From positions 53,449 to 117,448 of the forward strand of contig NZ_JBHRRZ010000009.1 of assembly GCF_042643265.1 (NCBI RefSeq): a stretch of DNA of 64,000 nucleotides. The letters are read 5' to 3'. Shown here in pieces: positions 1-9,665 of this stretch. This DNA comes from Virgibacillus_O sediminis (lineage in GTDB: Bacteria; Bacillota; Bacilli; Bacillales; Amphibacillaceae). Below the pieces are notes generated by a model that had not been told where the DNA came from, did no database searches, and saw nothing but the letters and a program-made list of their open reading frames with translations. Both the position numbers and the translations under genes were made by a program. Numbering within the stretch: the stretch's first letter is position 1; each line of letters starts with the position of its first letter.

Positions 1-2
1 AT

Positions 3-1214
3 ATCGTCATTGCGATTCCTTCTCTTGGTAATGGAGAGCTGCATAACATTATCGTGACCTGTAACAAAACAAATGCAAAAGTCCAAATGATACCGAAAAT
101 AGAGGATCTGATGACCGGTAAATTATCTGTCAGTCATCTTAAAAATGTAGAGGTGGAGGATCTGCTCGGACGTGAACCTGTCAAACTCGATATTAATAAG
201 ATATCGGAATATGTTACTGGCAAAACGGTAATGGTGACTGGTGCTGGAGGATCAATTGGTTCCGAAATCTGCCGTCAGATTATGTCATTTACACCGGGCA
301 AAATCATCTTAGTGGGACATGGTGAGTTCAGTATTTATACAATCGATATCGAACTCAGACAAAAATTCGGTAACAGGGATATTGAAATAGTTCCAATCAT
401 TGCAGATGTGCAGGATCGTGGAAGAATATTTGACATAGTGGAAAAGCATCAACCGGAAATTATCTACCATGCAGCAGCACACAAGCATGTACCATTAATG
501 GAAGATAACCCGCATGAAGCAGTGAAGAACAATATCATCGGTACGAAAAATGTCGCTGAAGCAGCAGATGCATACAGAGTTAATAAATTTGTCATGGTAT
601 CAACTGATAAGGCGGTAAACCCAACGAATGTAATGGGGGCAACAAAACGTGTTGCCGAAATGGTTGTTCAGGAACTAGCACAGCGAAGCAGAACTACAGA
701 CTTTGTTGCCGTACGATTTGGAAATGTACTTGGAAGCCGTGGCAGTGTTATTCCATTGTTCAAAAAGCAGATTGAACAGGGAGGCCCGGTTACAGTAACA
801 CATCCGGATATGACGCGTTATTTTATGACCATTCCCGAAGCATCCCGGCTTGTTATTCAGGCTGGTACCTTGGCTAGGGGTGGAGAGATATTTGTTCTCG
901 ATATGGGAGAACCGGTTAAAATTGTCAATCTGGCCCGTAATCTTATTAAGCTATCAGGCTATACAGAAGACGAAATCCCAATTGAGTTCTCGGGTATTAG
1001 ACCTGGCGAGAAGATGTATGAGGAACTTCTTGGTGAAGATGAAGTTTACCCCGATCAGGTTTATGAAAAGATTTATGTAGGAAAGAAAATTGAAGTTGAA
1101 GCGGGATTGATTCTTAATTTAATTGATCAATTTGAAGGGTACAGTCCCGAGTGTTTGAAAGAAGAGCTGATGAAAATTGTTTATAAGGAAAAAACCTTAT
1201 TGGCTGCGAAATAA
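3..1214 (+). CDS. NDP-sugar 4,6-dehydratase, PglF/CapD/WbpM family (5' end outside window)
   Basis: The reading frame is already open at base 3, so the start lies upstream; the visible 403 residues cover the soluble catalytic half of a protein that in this family is about 600 residues with an N-terminal membrane part. The Rossmann motif TGAGGSIGSE sits near base 240, and SSR-type catalytic context DKAVNPTNVMGATKR near base 610, where the usual Tyr of YxxxK is Met, as is normal for FlaA1/CapD/PglF enzymes. The family converts UDP-GlcNAc to UDP-4-keto-6-deoxy-GlcNAc. With the PglE-like aminotransferase (14141) and PglD-like acetyltransferase (12237) it would give UDP-diacetylbacillosamine. First visible gene of the surface-polysaccharide operon. 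Confidence 0.9.
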   Translation: MVIAIPSLGNGELHNIIVTCNKTNAKVQMIPKIEDLMTGKLSVSHLKNVEVEDLLGREPVKLDINKISEYVTGKTVMVTGAGGSIGSEICRQIMSFTPGKIILVGHGEFSIYTIDIELRQKFGNRDIEIVPIIADVQDRGRIFDIVEKHQPEIIYHAAAHKHVPLMEDNPHEAVKNNIIGTKNVAEAADAYRVNKFVMVSTDKAVNPTNVMGATKRVAEMVVQELAQRSRTTDFVAVRFGNVLGSRGSVIPLFKKQIEQGGPVTVTHPDMTRYFMTIPEASRLVIQAGTLARGGEIFVLDMGEPVKIVNLARNLIKLSGYTEDEIPIEFSGIRPGEKMYEELLGEDEVYPDQVYEKIYVGKKIEVEAGLILNLIDQFEGYSPECLKEELMKIVYKEKTLLAAK

Positions 1215-1270
1215 CCGTCGAGTTTTAACAATTATACAAATAAATCTATAAAAAAGGAAGATGTTGAGAA

Positions 1271-2308
1271 GTGAACTTTGCGATAGTAGGTTGTGGCTTT
1301 ATAGCCAAAAAACATGCAAAAGCAATTAAAGAAGCTGAAGGAGCTCAATTAGTAGCTGTCTGCGACAAATTTCCCGATGCTATGAAACTTTATGTAGAAG
1401 AATATGGAGCGACTCCTTATCGGGAACTTACTGAAATGCTGGAGGGAGAAAATGTTGATGTGGTATGTATTTGCACACCAAGTGGACTCCATGCACCTAT
1501 TGCAGTTCAGGTAGCTGAAGCAAAGAAACATATTGTGTTGGAAAAACCAATTGCGATGACCTTGGAGGAAACTGATCGCATTATTGAAGCCTGTGAAAAA
1601 AATAATGTTAAATTAACCGTCGTCCATCCGAACCGTTTTCGGCCTGTTGTTAAGGAGCTTCGTAAAATCATGGACCAGAACTTACTGGGGAAAATTAGCC
1701 ACGCAAATGCGACGGTGAACTGGAATCGTAATCAGGAATACTATGATCAGTCACCCTGGCGTGGGACGAAGGAACATGATGGTGGGGTGTTGATGAATCA
1801 GGCGATACATAACCTTGATTTATTATTGTGGTTTATGGGCAAGCCAGAGGAAGTATTTAGTATGGAGGCTACACGGCTTCGGCAAATAGAAGCAGAAGAT
1901 GTTTCTACAGGAATTATCAGGTTTGAGTCGGGAGCCCTTGGAACCGTCGAAGCTTCTACAACTGTTTACCCGGAAAACTATGAAGAATCAATTACCATTT
2001 TTGGAGAACATGGAACCGTAAAAATTAGTGGCAAGAATGCTCTGTTTTTCGAGCATCTTGTTATAGAAGGTAAATCGGATACAGAATTGGAGGAACTGAA
2101 GAAGAAGGTTAAGAACGACCCATGGGGAACACCTGGACACCAGTGGATTATTGAAGACATGGCAGAGGCAATTGAGGAAAACCGAACACCTTCCATAACC
2201 GGCGAAGACGGAAGAAGGGCCCTGGAACTTGTATTGACTTTCTATGAGTCTGCGAGACAAAATCAACCAATCCAATTAGTAAAGGAGAAAGCATATGTTA
2301 ACAGTTAA
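1271..2308 (+). CDS. Gfo/Idh/MocA oxidoreductase, WbpB/WlbA-like UDP-GlcNAcA 3-dehydrogenase
   Basis: 345 residues from a GTG start preceded by AAAAAGGAAG. The N-terminal NAD(P)-binding motif GCGFIAKKHAK (residues 7-17) and the family signature EKP (91-93) are clear, followed by the Gfo/Idh/MocA C-terminal sheet domain. Family members oxidise a sugar hydroxyl; the WbpB/WlbA branch oxidises C3 of UDP-N-acetylglucosaminuronic acid. The assignment to that branch rests on neighbours: a UDP-sugar 6-dehydrogenase overlaps its 3' end by 14 bases, and WbpE-, WbpD- and WbpI-like genes lie downstream in the same operon. The family is certain, the exact substrate is inferred. Confidence 0.85.
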   Translation: MNFAIVGCGFIAKKHAKAIKEAEGAQLVAVCDKFPDAMKLYVEEYGATPYRELTEMLEGENVDVVCICTPSGLHAPIAVQVAEAKKHIVLEKPIAMTLEETDRIIEACEKNNVKLTVVHPNRFRPVVKELRKIMDQNLLGKISHANATVNWNRNQEYYDQSPWRGTKEHDGGVLMNQAIHNLDLLLWFMGKPEEVFSMEATRLRQIEAEDVSTGIIRFESGALGTVEASTTVYPENYEESITIFGEHGTVKISGKNALFFEHLVIEGKSDTELEELKKKVKNDPWGTPGHQWIIEDMAEAIEENRTPSITGEDGRRALELVLTFYESARQNQPIQLVKEKAYVNS

Positions 2309-3635
2309 AGAAACTAGCAGTGCACTTTCTGAAGAATTGATTGAAAAGCTGAACACCAAAACAGCGGTGATTGGGGTGGTAGGTTTGGGTTATGTTGGAC
2401 TACCACTTGCAGTCGAAAAAGCGAAAGCTGGATACAATGTAATCGGGTTTGATGTCCAGCAGAGTAAAGTTGAGGAAGTAAACCAGGGTATTAACTATAT
2501 TGGTGACATAGTAGATGAGGAATTAAAGGGTATTGTAGAAAATAATAAATTAAAGGCAACGACTGATTATTCATTTATCAAAGATGTGGATGCAGTAGCC
2601 ATTTGTGTACCGACACCGCTTGACATTTATAAACAGCCAAATACCAAATATGTGGAAAGCTCTGCAGCTGATATTTCCACCTATTTGCATGAAGGAATGC
2701 TTATTGTTCTAGAAAGTACAACCTATCCAGGCACTACAGAGGAATTACTGAAGCCTATACTGGAGAAAAGCGGACTGACCTGCGGCGAGGAATTTTTCCT
2801 AGCCTATTCACCGGAACGTGTTGATCCGGGAAACAAGCAATTTAAAACGAAAAATACGCCAAAGGTAGTCGGAGGAGTGACTGAAAACTGTACGAAAGTC
2901 GCGGCAACCATGTATAGAAATGTACTGGAAGGCGACATCCACGAAGTCTCCAGTCCTTCTGTAGCAGAAATGGAAAAAATTCTAGAAAATACATTCCGAA
3001 ATATCAATATTGGTTTGGCAAATGAAATGGCTGTTTTATGCAACAAAATGGGCATAGATGTATGGGAAGTAATTGATGCAGCTGCAACGAAGCCATATGG
3101 GTTCATGCCATTTTATCCCGGACCTGGACTGGGTGGACACTGTATCCCAATCGATCCATGGTATTTGACCTGGAAAGCACGTGAATATAATTACCATACA
3201 AAATTGATTGAAACTGCCGGCGAAATCAATAATGAAATGCCTGATTATGTAGTCTCGCGGATTACGGAAATTTTAAACAAAGACGGGAAGTCACTGAGGA
3301 ATTCGCACGTTCTAGTACTAGGAGTTGCTTATAAAAAGGATATCGATGATTACAGAGAGTCTCCTGTGCTCCCAATATTGGAAAAAATGGAGGAAAAGGG
3401 TGCCATTTGTACGGTCGTTGATCCATATGTGAGGGAATTTAAATATAAAAATGGGGTAGACAAGCCTATAAAACATGCATCCGCCGAAATGCTCGAGGAT
3501 GCAGATTTGGTACTGCTCGCCACAAACCATAGTGACTTTGATTATGAGGAAATACTCGAAAAGTCAAAAATGGTATTTGACACAAGGAACTCTTATGTAA
3601 ACAAAGTAACTAACAGTAATTATCGCAAACTTTAA
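2295..3635 (+). CDS. UDP-sugar 6-dehydrogenase, WbpA-like (UDP-GlcNAc 6-dehydrogenase)
   Basis: 446 residues; ATG with GGAG 8-9 bases upstream, overlapping the previous gene. The NAD-binding motif GLGYVGLPLA lies near residue 32 and the catalytic cysteine in GGHCIPIDP at residue 283; SPERVDPG and the C-terminal YKKDIDDYRESP segment are typical of the UDP-Glc/GDP-Man dehydrogenase superfamily. This branch oxidises C6 of a UDP-HexNAc to the uronic acid using two NAD. Sequence pattern and operon context favour UDP-GlcNAc to UDP-GlcNAcA, the first step toward UDP-ManNAc3NAcA. A UDP-ManNAc dehydrogenase is the main alternative. Confidence 0.88.
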   Translation: MLTVKETSSALSEELIEKLNTKTAVIGVVGLGYVGLPLAVEKAKAGYNVIGFDVQQSKVEEVNQGINYIGDIVDEELKGIVENNKLKATTDYSFIKDVDAVAICVPTPLDIYKQPNTKYVESSAADISTYLHEGMLIVLESTTYPGTTEELLKPILEKSGLTCGEEFFLAYSPERVDPGNKQFKTKNTPKVVGGVTENCTKVAATMYRNVLEGDIHEVSSPSVAEMEKILENTFRNINIGLANEMAVLCNKMGIDVWEVIDAAATKPYGFMPFYPGPGLGGHCIPIDPWYLTWKAREYNYHTKLIETAGEINNEMPDYVVSRITEILNKDGKSLRNSHVLVLGVAYKKDIDDYRESPVLPILEKMEEKGAICTVVDPYVREFKYKNGVDKPIKHASAEMLEDADLVLLATNHSDFDYEEILEKSKMVFDTRNSYVNKVTNSNYRKL

Positions 3636-3666
3636 TTAGACTTTTGATTAATGGTGGAGATGGAAT

Positions 3667-4998
3667 TTGGAGATTATAAAAAGATATAAAAATAAGCTTC
3701 AGCAAAACAGATTTATTAAAAACGTTCTAATCCTGGTCGGAGGGACTGTATTTGCTCAAGGTTTGGTTGTTCTGTCTTCACCGATTCTGACGAGATTATA
3801 TACTCCCGAGGCATTTGGAATACTGGCAACATTTATTTCCATAGTTTCCATCCTGAATTCAGTAGTTTCATTGAAATATGAACTGGCGCTTCCATTGACC
3901 CGTACTCATAAAGAAACAATGAATCTTTTTAGTTTTAATGTGATGCTTCTGACCCTGATCTCATTGGGCTATTTACTGATATTTTTAACCTTTGGAGATT
4001 ATATTTTTTCAAAATTAGGCTTGGACAGTTATCTGAATCTACTTATATGGTTAATTCCATTAACTGTATTGTTCCTTGGTTTTACAACTAATATCACGCA
4101 TTTATTTATAAAAATCGACCGATTCAAGTCGATCACAGCGGTAAATGTTAACAGTATAGTTGCAAAAGTGATTCTGCAATTAGGGTTTGGTGTCCTAATC
4201 CCTTATAACTTTGGGCTGATTATTGGGGATAGTTTAGGGAGATTTATTGGGAACCTTCTGGGATTTTATTTAATGATAAAAAGCAATCTGCTTCGAAGCT
4301 ATCAAGAAGCGAAGTCACTTTTATCGGTGGAGACCATGAAACGGACAGCTGTTTATTTTAAAAAGTTCCCGTTATATTCCATGCCGGCTGGACTAATAAA
4401 TAGCTTGTCTTCCCATTTGACACCCATTGTTTTAACTTTTGCTTATGATCCAGTAGTTGCAGGTTTTTACTCATTGACTCAACGGGTTCTGGGCATGCCC
4501 AGTTCCTTAGTGAGTCAATCCATTTCGCAGGTTTATTTAAATGAAGCGCCCAAGCTCTTAGAAAAAGATATATCACTGGTGAAGAAGTTATATTTGAAAG
4601 TCACTAAAAATTTATTGCTTTTTGGTGGTATACCGATTGTATTGCTGGCGGTATTCGGCGAGGGCCTTTTCTCTATGGTATTTGGTGAGAAATGGTCTGA
4701 CTCCGGTATTTATCTACAGGCATTGGCATTAATGTTTATCGGGCAGTTTACGGTGGTGCCCTTATCACAGACACTGAATATATTGAACAGGCAAAATATT
4801 CAATTGCTGTGGGATATCGGAAGGGTGGTTCTATCCATAATCACCATTATTGTTTCGGCTAAATTTTTGCATTTAGGTCCGGCATTAACGTTATTTATTT
4901 ACTCTGTAAGTATGTTTTTGCTATATGTCGTTCTATATTTTATCTCTCTCTATTTTTTAAATAACAACCAAGTGGCTAGTAAAGAGGAAATAAGATGA
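3667..4998 (+). CDS. wzx: Wzx-type polysaccharide flippase
   Basis: 443 residues, almost entirely hydrophobic with about a dozen predicted membrane helices, of the MATE-like oligosaccharide flippase (polysaccharide biosynthesis protein) superfamily. The N-terminus GGTVFAQGLVVLSSPILTRL is characteristic. Start is TTG with GGTGGAGA upstream. It would flip the undecaprenyl-linked repeat unit to the outer face of the membrane for the polymerase encoded next, whose start overlaps its stop by four bases (ATGA). Base composition is clearly more AT-rich than the sugar-enzyme genes, as usual for wzx/wzy. Confidence 0.85.
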   Translation: MEIIKRYKNKLQQNRFIKNVLILVGGTVFAQGLVVLSSPILTRLYTPEAFGILATFISIVSILNSVVSLKYELALPLTRTHKETMNLFSFNVMLLTLISLGYLLIFLTFGDYIFSKLGLDSYLNLLIWLIPLTVLFLGFTTNITHLFIKIDRFKSITAVNVNSIVAKVILQLGFGVLIPYNFGLIIGDSLGRFIGNLLGFYLMIKSNLLRSYQEAKSLLSVETMKRTAVYFKKFPLYSMPAGLINSLSSHLTPIVLTFAYDPVVAGFYSLTQRVLGMPSSLVSQSISQVYLNEAPKLLEKDISLVKKLYLKVTKNLLLFGGIPIVLLAVFGEGLFSMVFGEKWSDSGIYLQALALMFIGQFTVVPLSQTLNILNRQNIQLLWDIGRVVLSIITIIVSAKFLHLGPALTLFIYSVSMFLLYVVLYFISLYFLNNNQVASKEEIR

Positions 4999-6290
4999 TT
5001 AGTATCTTTGAAATGAAAAAAAAGTATATATTTACCATTATTTTCACAATGGTGTTTAAGGGATTATTGGAGTATGGATACTTTGTGTTTGTACACCCGC
5101 TATTTGAATACTCGGGGTTTACGCTGGATGTTTCGGTAGCCAAAATGATTGAATCCTATGTGATTGTACTCATTGTATCGTACCTTTTAGCGATATTGGA
5201 TGACTATGATAAACCAAGTAAAATCGTCGTTTACATATTATTCTTAAATTTATATTTGCCTATATCTTCACTGTATTGGCTGCAGAATAATTCCCGTGAG
5301 TATTACTTGGTAATTTCACTCGCATTTTTACTTATGTATTTCATTATAAGTAAGTCCAAACCGATTGCAATTTTTCGTCTTAAAGAGGGTAGTAACCTTG
5401 CACTTATTATTCTTGCAGCCATTACTGTTGTGGTGTATGGCTATTTAATTGCTACCGGCGGTCTACAGAGAATGAATCTAAACCTGTTGAATGTTTACAG
5501 CACAAGGGAAGGCTACGCTGAAAGCAGCAACACACTTATCGCTTATTTACTGCCATGGCAGGCACATGTGGTAAATTTATCTCTATTAACATTTGGGTTA
5601 ATAAAAAATAATAAATACATTGTCTTCGCTATGCTATTTCTACAGGTGTTTATGTTCTCCATGACAAATTTCAAAAGTTTTCTCTTCGCACCGGTAGTCG
5701 TAGTTGGATTATTTTTTATAATCAAACAAGGCTATAAGAACTGTTTACTGTTCCTGATGTCGTTTTTGTTATCGTTCTTAATGGTTGTGATGCTTATTCT
5801 TTACAAAATAAATGGCGGCATCGTGCTGTTATCCATTTTTTTGAGGAGATTATTCTTTGCACCTGCTGATCTTCATTTTATATTTTATGAGTATTTTGCT
5901 CAAATTGATAAATATAAATTGTCTCACTCCATACTATCTTCTGTATTTAATAATCCGTATGGAGTCAGCCCAGTAGTATTAGTAGCAAAAAATGTTTACG
6001 AAACTGACTTCAGTCCAAATGTTGGAATCTTCGGAGATGCTTTTTTGAATTTTGGATTAATAGGTATTCTTATCTTTTCAGCTATTCTAGGTCTTGTACT
6101 TGTATTCTTTGACAGTGTAGCAAAGCTTGCTCCATTTATTCTTCCAATTTCAATTATCGCAATTCCGTCCATGTCTTTAGTAAATTCTGCAATGTTTACT
6201 AGTTTTGCAACACACGGGATATTATTCGCCATATTTGTTACATGGCTTACGAGCTCACTATTTAAGGAACGAGAAAGGAATATAAACTGA
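4995..6290 (+). CDS. wzy: Wzy-type polysaccharide polymerase (multi-pass membrane protein)
   Basis: 431 residues, about 11-12 hydrophobic segments, with a large polar loop around residues 150-190 (STREGYAESSNT) and the segment NVGIFGDAFLNFGLIG near residue 340 that resembles the conserved region of O-antigen polymerase families. Its four-base overlap with wzx and one-base overlap with the following glycosyltransferase (TGATG) suggest translational coupling. Family level is based on topology, length and context; Wzy proteins share little sequence, so a specific linkage cannot be given. Confidence 0.75.
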   Translation: MISIFEMKKKYIFTIIFTMVFKGLLEYGYFVFVHPLFEYSGFTLDVSVAKMIESYVIVLIVSYLLAILDDYDKPSKIVVYILFLNLYLPISSLYWLQNNSREYYLVISLAFLLMYFIISKSKPIAIFRLKEGSNLALIILAAITVVVYGYLIATGGLQRMNLNLLNVYSTREGYAESSNTLIAYLLPWQAHVVNLSLLTFGLIKNNKYIVFAMLFLQVFMFSMTNFKSFLFAPVVVVGLFFIIKQGYKNCLLFLMSFLLSFLMVVMLILYKINGGIVLLSIFLRRLFFAPADLHFIFYEYFAQIDKYKLSHSILSSVFNNPYGVSPVVLVAKNVYETDFSPNVGIFGDAFLNFGLIGILIFSAILGLVLVFFDSVAKLAPFILPISIIAIPSMSLVNSAMFTSFATHGILFAIFVTWLTSSLFKERERNIN

Positions 6291-7396
6291 TGAAAATTTG
6301 TCATTTAACTTCTGTACATTCATACACTGATATCCGCATTTCCATTAAAGAATGTACTTCATTAGTTAAAGCCGGATTTGAAGTACATTTGATTGCACCG
6401 AATACACAGGAAGAAAATCTTAATGGAATCCACGTCCACGGTGTAATGAATACCTATAAAGGCAGGATAAACAGGGTTAAAAATTTCACAAACGACATCT
6501 ATCAGAAGGCACTGGAAGTTGATGCAGAAATCTACCATTTTCATGACCCGGAGTTGATTCCCAGCGGATTGAAATTGAAAAAAAAAGGAAAAAAGGTAAT
6601 TTACGATGTTCATGAAGATGTTCCAAGACAGATAGCTTCCAAACACTGGATACCGAAGTATTTAAGGAAGAGCATTTCTATTGGCTTTGAAAAGTATGAA
6701 AACAGGTCGGTAAAAAAATTAGATGCCTTGGTTACAGCCACACCGCATATCGAACAAAGATTTTTAAGCTATTCCTCCAATATTAAGAATGTGAATAATT
6801 ATCCGGTCATGGAGGAACTTTATATACCCGATTCTGAAACATTATTACGGAAAGAAAAAAGTGTCATCTATGTAGGTGGGATATCCAAAGACCGTGGAAG
6901 TGTAAATACGGTTAAAGCTATTGGTAATACGGATGCCACGCTAAAGCTGGCTGGAAGGTTTGCAAATCAAAATGAGAAGGCGATATTGGAAGAGCTTGAT
7001 GAATGGGAAAATGTGAATTTTCTCGGATTTATTGACCGTAAGGAGATTAAAAGTGAACTGGAGACCTCTATGGTCGGAATAGTAGTTCTGGAGCCAAGAG
7101 TCAATTATATCGATTCCCTGCCAATAAAAATGTTTGAGTATATGGCAACCGGGTTACCGGTGATTGCATCTAACTTCCCTTTATGGAAGGAGATCATTGA
7201 AGGGAATAATTGTGGAATATGTGTTGATCCGTTAAATGTCGAGGAAATCAGTAAAGCTATCCAGTGGATTATTGATCATCCGGTACAAGCAAAAGAAATG
7301 GGGCAAAACGGAAGAAAAGCTGTCGAAACCCAGTATAACTGGGAATCTGAAAGCAGGAAACTCTTAAACTTATATGAGAAATTATCTGAACAATAA
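6290..7396 (+). CDS. GT4-family glycosyltransferase
   Basis: 368 residues with two Rossmann-like halves (GT-B fold). The N-terminal part has DVHEDVPRQ near residue 105 and the C-terminal part has the donor-binding region SLPIKMFEYMATGLPVIAS near residue 280, with the glutamates spaced as in the EX7E motif of family 4. No signal peptide. It probably adds one sugar to the undecaprenyl-linked repeat unit on the cytoplasmic side. Donor and acceptor cannot be read from the sequence. Confidence 0.85.
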   Translation: MKICHLTSVHSYTDIRISIKECTSLVKAGFEVHLIAPNTQEENLNGIHVHGVMNTYKGRINRVKNFTNDIYQKALEVDAEIYHFHDPELIPSGLKLKKKGKKVIYDVHEDVPRQIASKHWIPKYLRKSISIGFEKYENRSVKKLDALVTATPHIEQRFLSYSSNIKNVNNYPVMEELYIPDSETLLRKEKSVIYVGGISKDRGSVNTVKAIGNTDATLKLAGRFANQNEKAILEELDEWENVNFLGFIDRKEIKSELETSMVGIVVLEPRVNYIDSLPIKMFEYMATGLPVIASNFPLWKEIIEGNNCGICVDPLNVEEISKAIQWIIDHPVQAKEMGQNGRKAVETQYNWESESRKLLNLYEKLSEQ

Positions 7397-7404
7397 AAGG
7401 AGCT

Positions 7405-8547
7405 ATGACAATGAAAAGTGAAACTTCGACTATGAAACGCGTTAAAATGCTGGACCTATCGGAGCAATATAAAGAAATGCGAAAAGAAGTGCTGGAAACG
7501 ATTGATGAAGTGATAAGTTCCTCACAGTTCATTTTAGGAAAGAATGTAAAAAAGCTCGAAAAGGATATAGCTGAATTTAGCAATGTTTCACATGGTATTG
7601 GAGTTGGAAATGGTTCGGATGCGATACATATTGCTTTACAGGCAGCAGGAGTAAAAGAGGGAGATGAGGTCATTACAACACCGTTTACTTTTTTTGCAAC
7701 TGGCGGTGCCATTGCCCGAACAGGTGCAACTCCTGTATTTGTAGATATTGATCCTATTACATTTAATATCGATGCAAAAGCGATTGAACAGGCAATCACA
7801 GATAAGACAAAAGCCATCATTCCAGTTCATTTATACGGTCAAATGGCAGATATGCACCAAATCAAGGAAATTTCCGATAAGCACCACCTGGTCATTGTTG
7901 AGGATGCTGCTCAGGCAATTGGAGCAGCGTGTCAAGGAAAGAAGCCAGGTGAGTTAGGAACTGCTGCTACTTACAGCTTCTTTCCAACGAAAAATTTAGG
8001 AGCATATGGAGATGGAGGTATGATTGTTACTTCAAATGAAGAACTTGCAGAAAAAAGCAGAGTTATTCGTGTCCATGGAAGTAAACCAAAGTACTATCAT
8101 CATGTATTAGGCTATAACAGCAGACTGGATGAACTACAGGCCGCAGTTTTAAATGTAAAGTTTAAGAAACTACAAGAATTCAGTGAACGGAGAAGGGAAA
8201 AAGCCAATTTCTATTCTGAAAAATTGACAGAATTGGTTTCAGACCATGTAACTGTTCCTGTGGAAAAAGATGGGAATTATCATGTTTATCATCAATACAC
8301 TATACGCGCAAAAAGTAGAGATGAGTTAAAAGATTATCTAAAAGAAAATGGAATAGATTCGATGATTTATTATCCAATGCCGTTACACCTTCAACCGGTT
8401 TTTGAACATCTTGGATATAAAATAGACGAATTCCAACATACAGAAAAAGCTACAGTTGAAGCATTATCACTGCCAATGTATCCGGAACTGAAGCAGGAAG
8501 ATCAAGAATACGTGATTGAAAAAATAGTTGAATTCTATAAAAAGTAG
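7405..8547 (+). CDS. DegT/DnrJ/EryC1 aminotransferase, WbpE-like
   Basis: 380 residues, PLP-dependent sugar aminotransferase. The aspartate contacting the PLP pyridine is in VEDAAQAIGA and the Schiff-base lysine is K196 in FFPTKNLGAYGDGG. Start at the first ATG after AAAGGAGC; a second ATG two codons on is possible. In the WbpA/B/E/D/I scheme this enzyme aminates C3 of UDP-3-keto-GlcNAcA using glutamate. It is clearly a different subfamily from the second aminotransferase of the cluster at 14141, which fits one enzyme per sugar pathway. Ends eight bases before the epimerase gene. Confidence 0.87.
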   Translation: MTMKSETSTMKRVKMLDLSEQYKEMRKEVLETIDEVISSSQFILGKNVKKLEKDIAEFSNVSHGIGVGNGSDAIHIALQAAGVKEGDEVITTPFTFFATGGAIARTGATPVFVDIDPITFNIDAKAIEQAITDKTKAIIPVHLYGQMADMHQIKEISDKHHLVIVEDAAQAIGAACQGKKPGELGTAATYSFFPTKNLGAYGDGGMIVTSNEELAEKSRVIRVHGSKPKYYHHVLGYNSRLDELQAAVLNVKFKKLQEFSERRREKANFYSEKLTELVSDHVTVPVEKDGNYHVYHQYTIRAKSRDELKDYLKENGIDSMIYYPMPLHLQPVFEHLGYKIDEFQHTEKATVEALSLPMYPELKQEDQEYVIEKIVEFYKK

Positions 8548-8555
8548 GTGATTCT

Positions 8556-9665
8556 TTGAAAATATTAACGATTGCAGGAACACGTCCCCAGTTGGTAAAG
8601 GTTGCAGCCGTATCACGAGAGTTAAGAAAGCATTTTACTGAAGTGCTGGTCAATACCGGGCAGCATTATGATTATAATATGGCTGGTGTCTTTTTTGAAG
8701 AGTTGCAGATTCCCAAACCGGATTATGATTTGGGTGTCGGATCTATGTCACACGGCAGACAGACAGGCAATATGATAATCAAAGTGGAAGAAGTAGTCGA
8801 AAAAGAACAGCCTGACGCTATTGTCGTATATGGCGATACGAATTCAACCTTGGCTGGTGCTCTTGTTGCCAGTAAACTACACATTCCTGTCGTGCATATT
8901 GAAGCAGGTTTGCGAAGCGCCAATAAAGAAATGCCGGAGGAAATTAATCGTGTCATGACCGACCATGTGTCAGAAATATTATTCGCCCCAACGGACCGGG
9001 CGGTGGAAAACCTGAAAAAAGAGAACATTACCAACGGTGTCCATCTGATTGGTGACGTGATGTATGATGCGGTTCTTTACAATATGCGTTTGGCCGAAGA
9101 AAGCCATTCATTAAGTGATTATCAGCTGACATCCAAATCATATATCCTAGCTACCATTCACCGTGCCGAAAATACGGATGACAGGGAACGTATGAATGCT
9201 ATCGTGAATGCCTTTCTGGAACTGGATTCAAAGTTGTTTCTGCCATTGCACCCGAGAACCAGAAAAAAACTGGAATCATTTGGCTTAATGGAAAAACTGA
9301 AGGGTGCTTCTAATGTTATTCTTTCCGAACCAATTTCCTATCTGGAAATGCTGTTAATGGAAAAACATGCTGCTGCTATTGTGACAGATTCTGGTGGGGT
9401 GCAAAAGGAAGCCTATTTTGCAAAAGTACCATGCTTTACATTACGGAACGAAACAGAATGGGTGGAAACGGTAGAAACCGGTTGGAATCAACTGGTTAAC
9501 CCTCTACAAGATAATTTAGTAGAAAGGATTTATTCCTTCCAACTAAAAGAATATAGAGAGAATCTTTATGGTGATGGCAATGCGGGCAAAAGGATAACCC
9601 TGCTGATAAAAGAATATTTCTCACGGGCTATGGAAGGAGAAGAACTATGGGCAATCCAAAAGTAG
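8556..9665 (+). CDS. Non-hydrolysing UDP-sugar 2-epimerase, WbpI-like
   Basis: 369 residues from a TTG start (GTAGGTGATTC upstream). It is a full-length WecB/WbpI-family epimerase: N-terminal GTRPQLVK, HIEAGLRS near residue 115, TIHRAENTD near 205 and TDSGGVQKE near 277. The Gln in GTRPQ, where classical WecB has GTRPE, matches the WbpI branch, which epimerises C2 of UDP-2,3-diacetamido-2,3-dideoxy-glucuronate to the manno form. WecB (UDP-GlcNAc to UDP-ManNAc) remains the alternative. The 3' end overlaps the acetyltransferase gene by 19 bases. Confidence 0.87.
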   Translation: MKILTIAGTRPQLVKVAAVSRELRKHFTEVLVNTGQHYDYNMAGVFFEELQIPKPDYDLGVGSMSHGRQTGNMIIKVEEVVEKEQPDAIVVYGDTNSTLAGALVASKLHIPVVHIEAGLRSANKEMPEEINRVMTDHVSEILFAPTDRAVENLKKENITNGVHLIGDVMYDAVLYNMRLAEESHSLSDYQLTSKSYILATIHRAENTDDRERMNAIVNAFLELDSKLFLPLHPRTRKKLESFGLMEKLKGASNVILSEPISYLEMLLMEKHAAAIVTDSGGVQKEAYFAKVPCFTLRNETEWVETVETGWNQLVNPLQDNLVERIYSFQLKEYRENLYGDGNAGKRITLLIKEYFSRAMEGEELWAIQK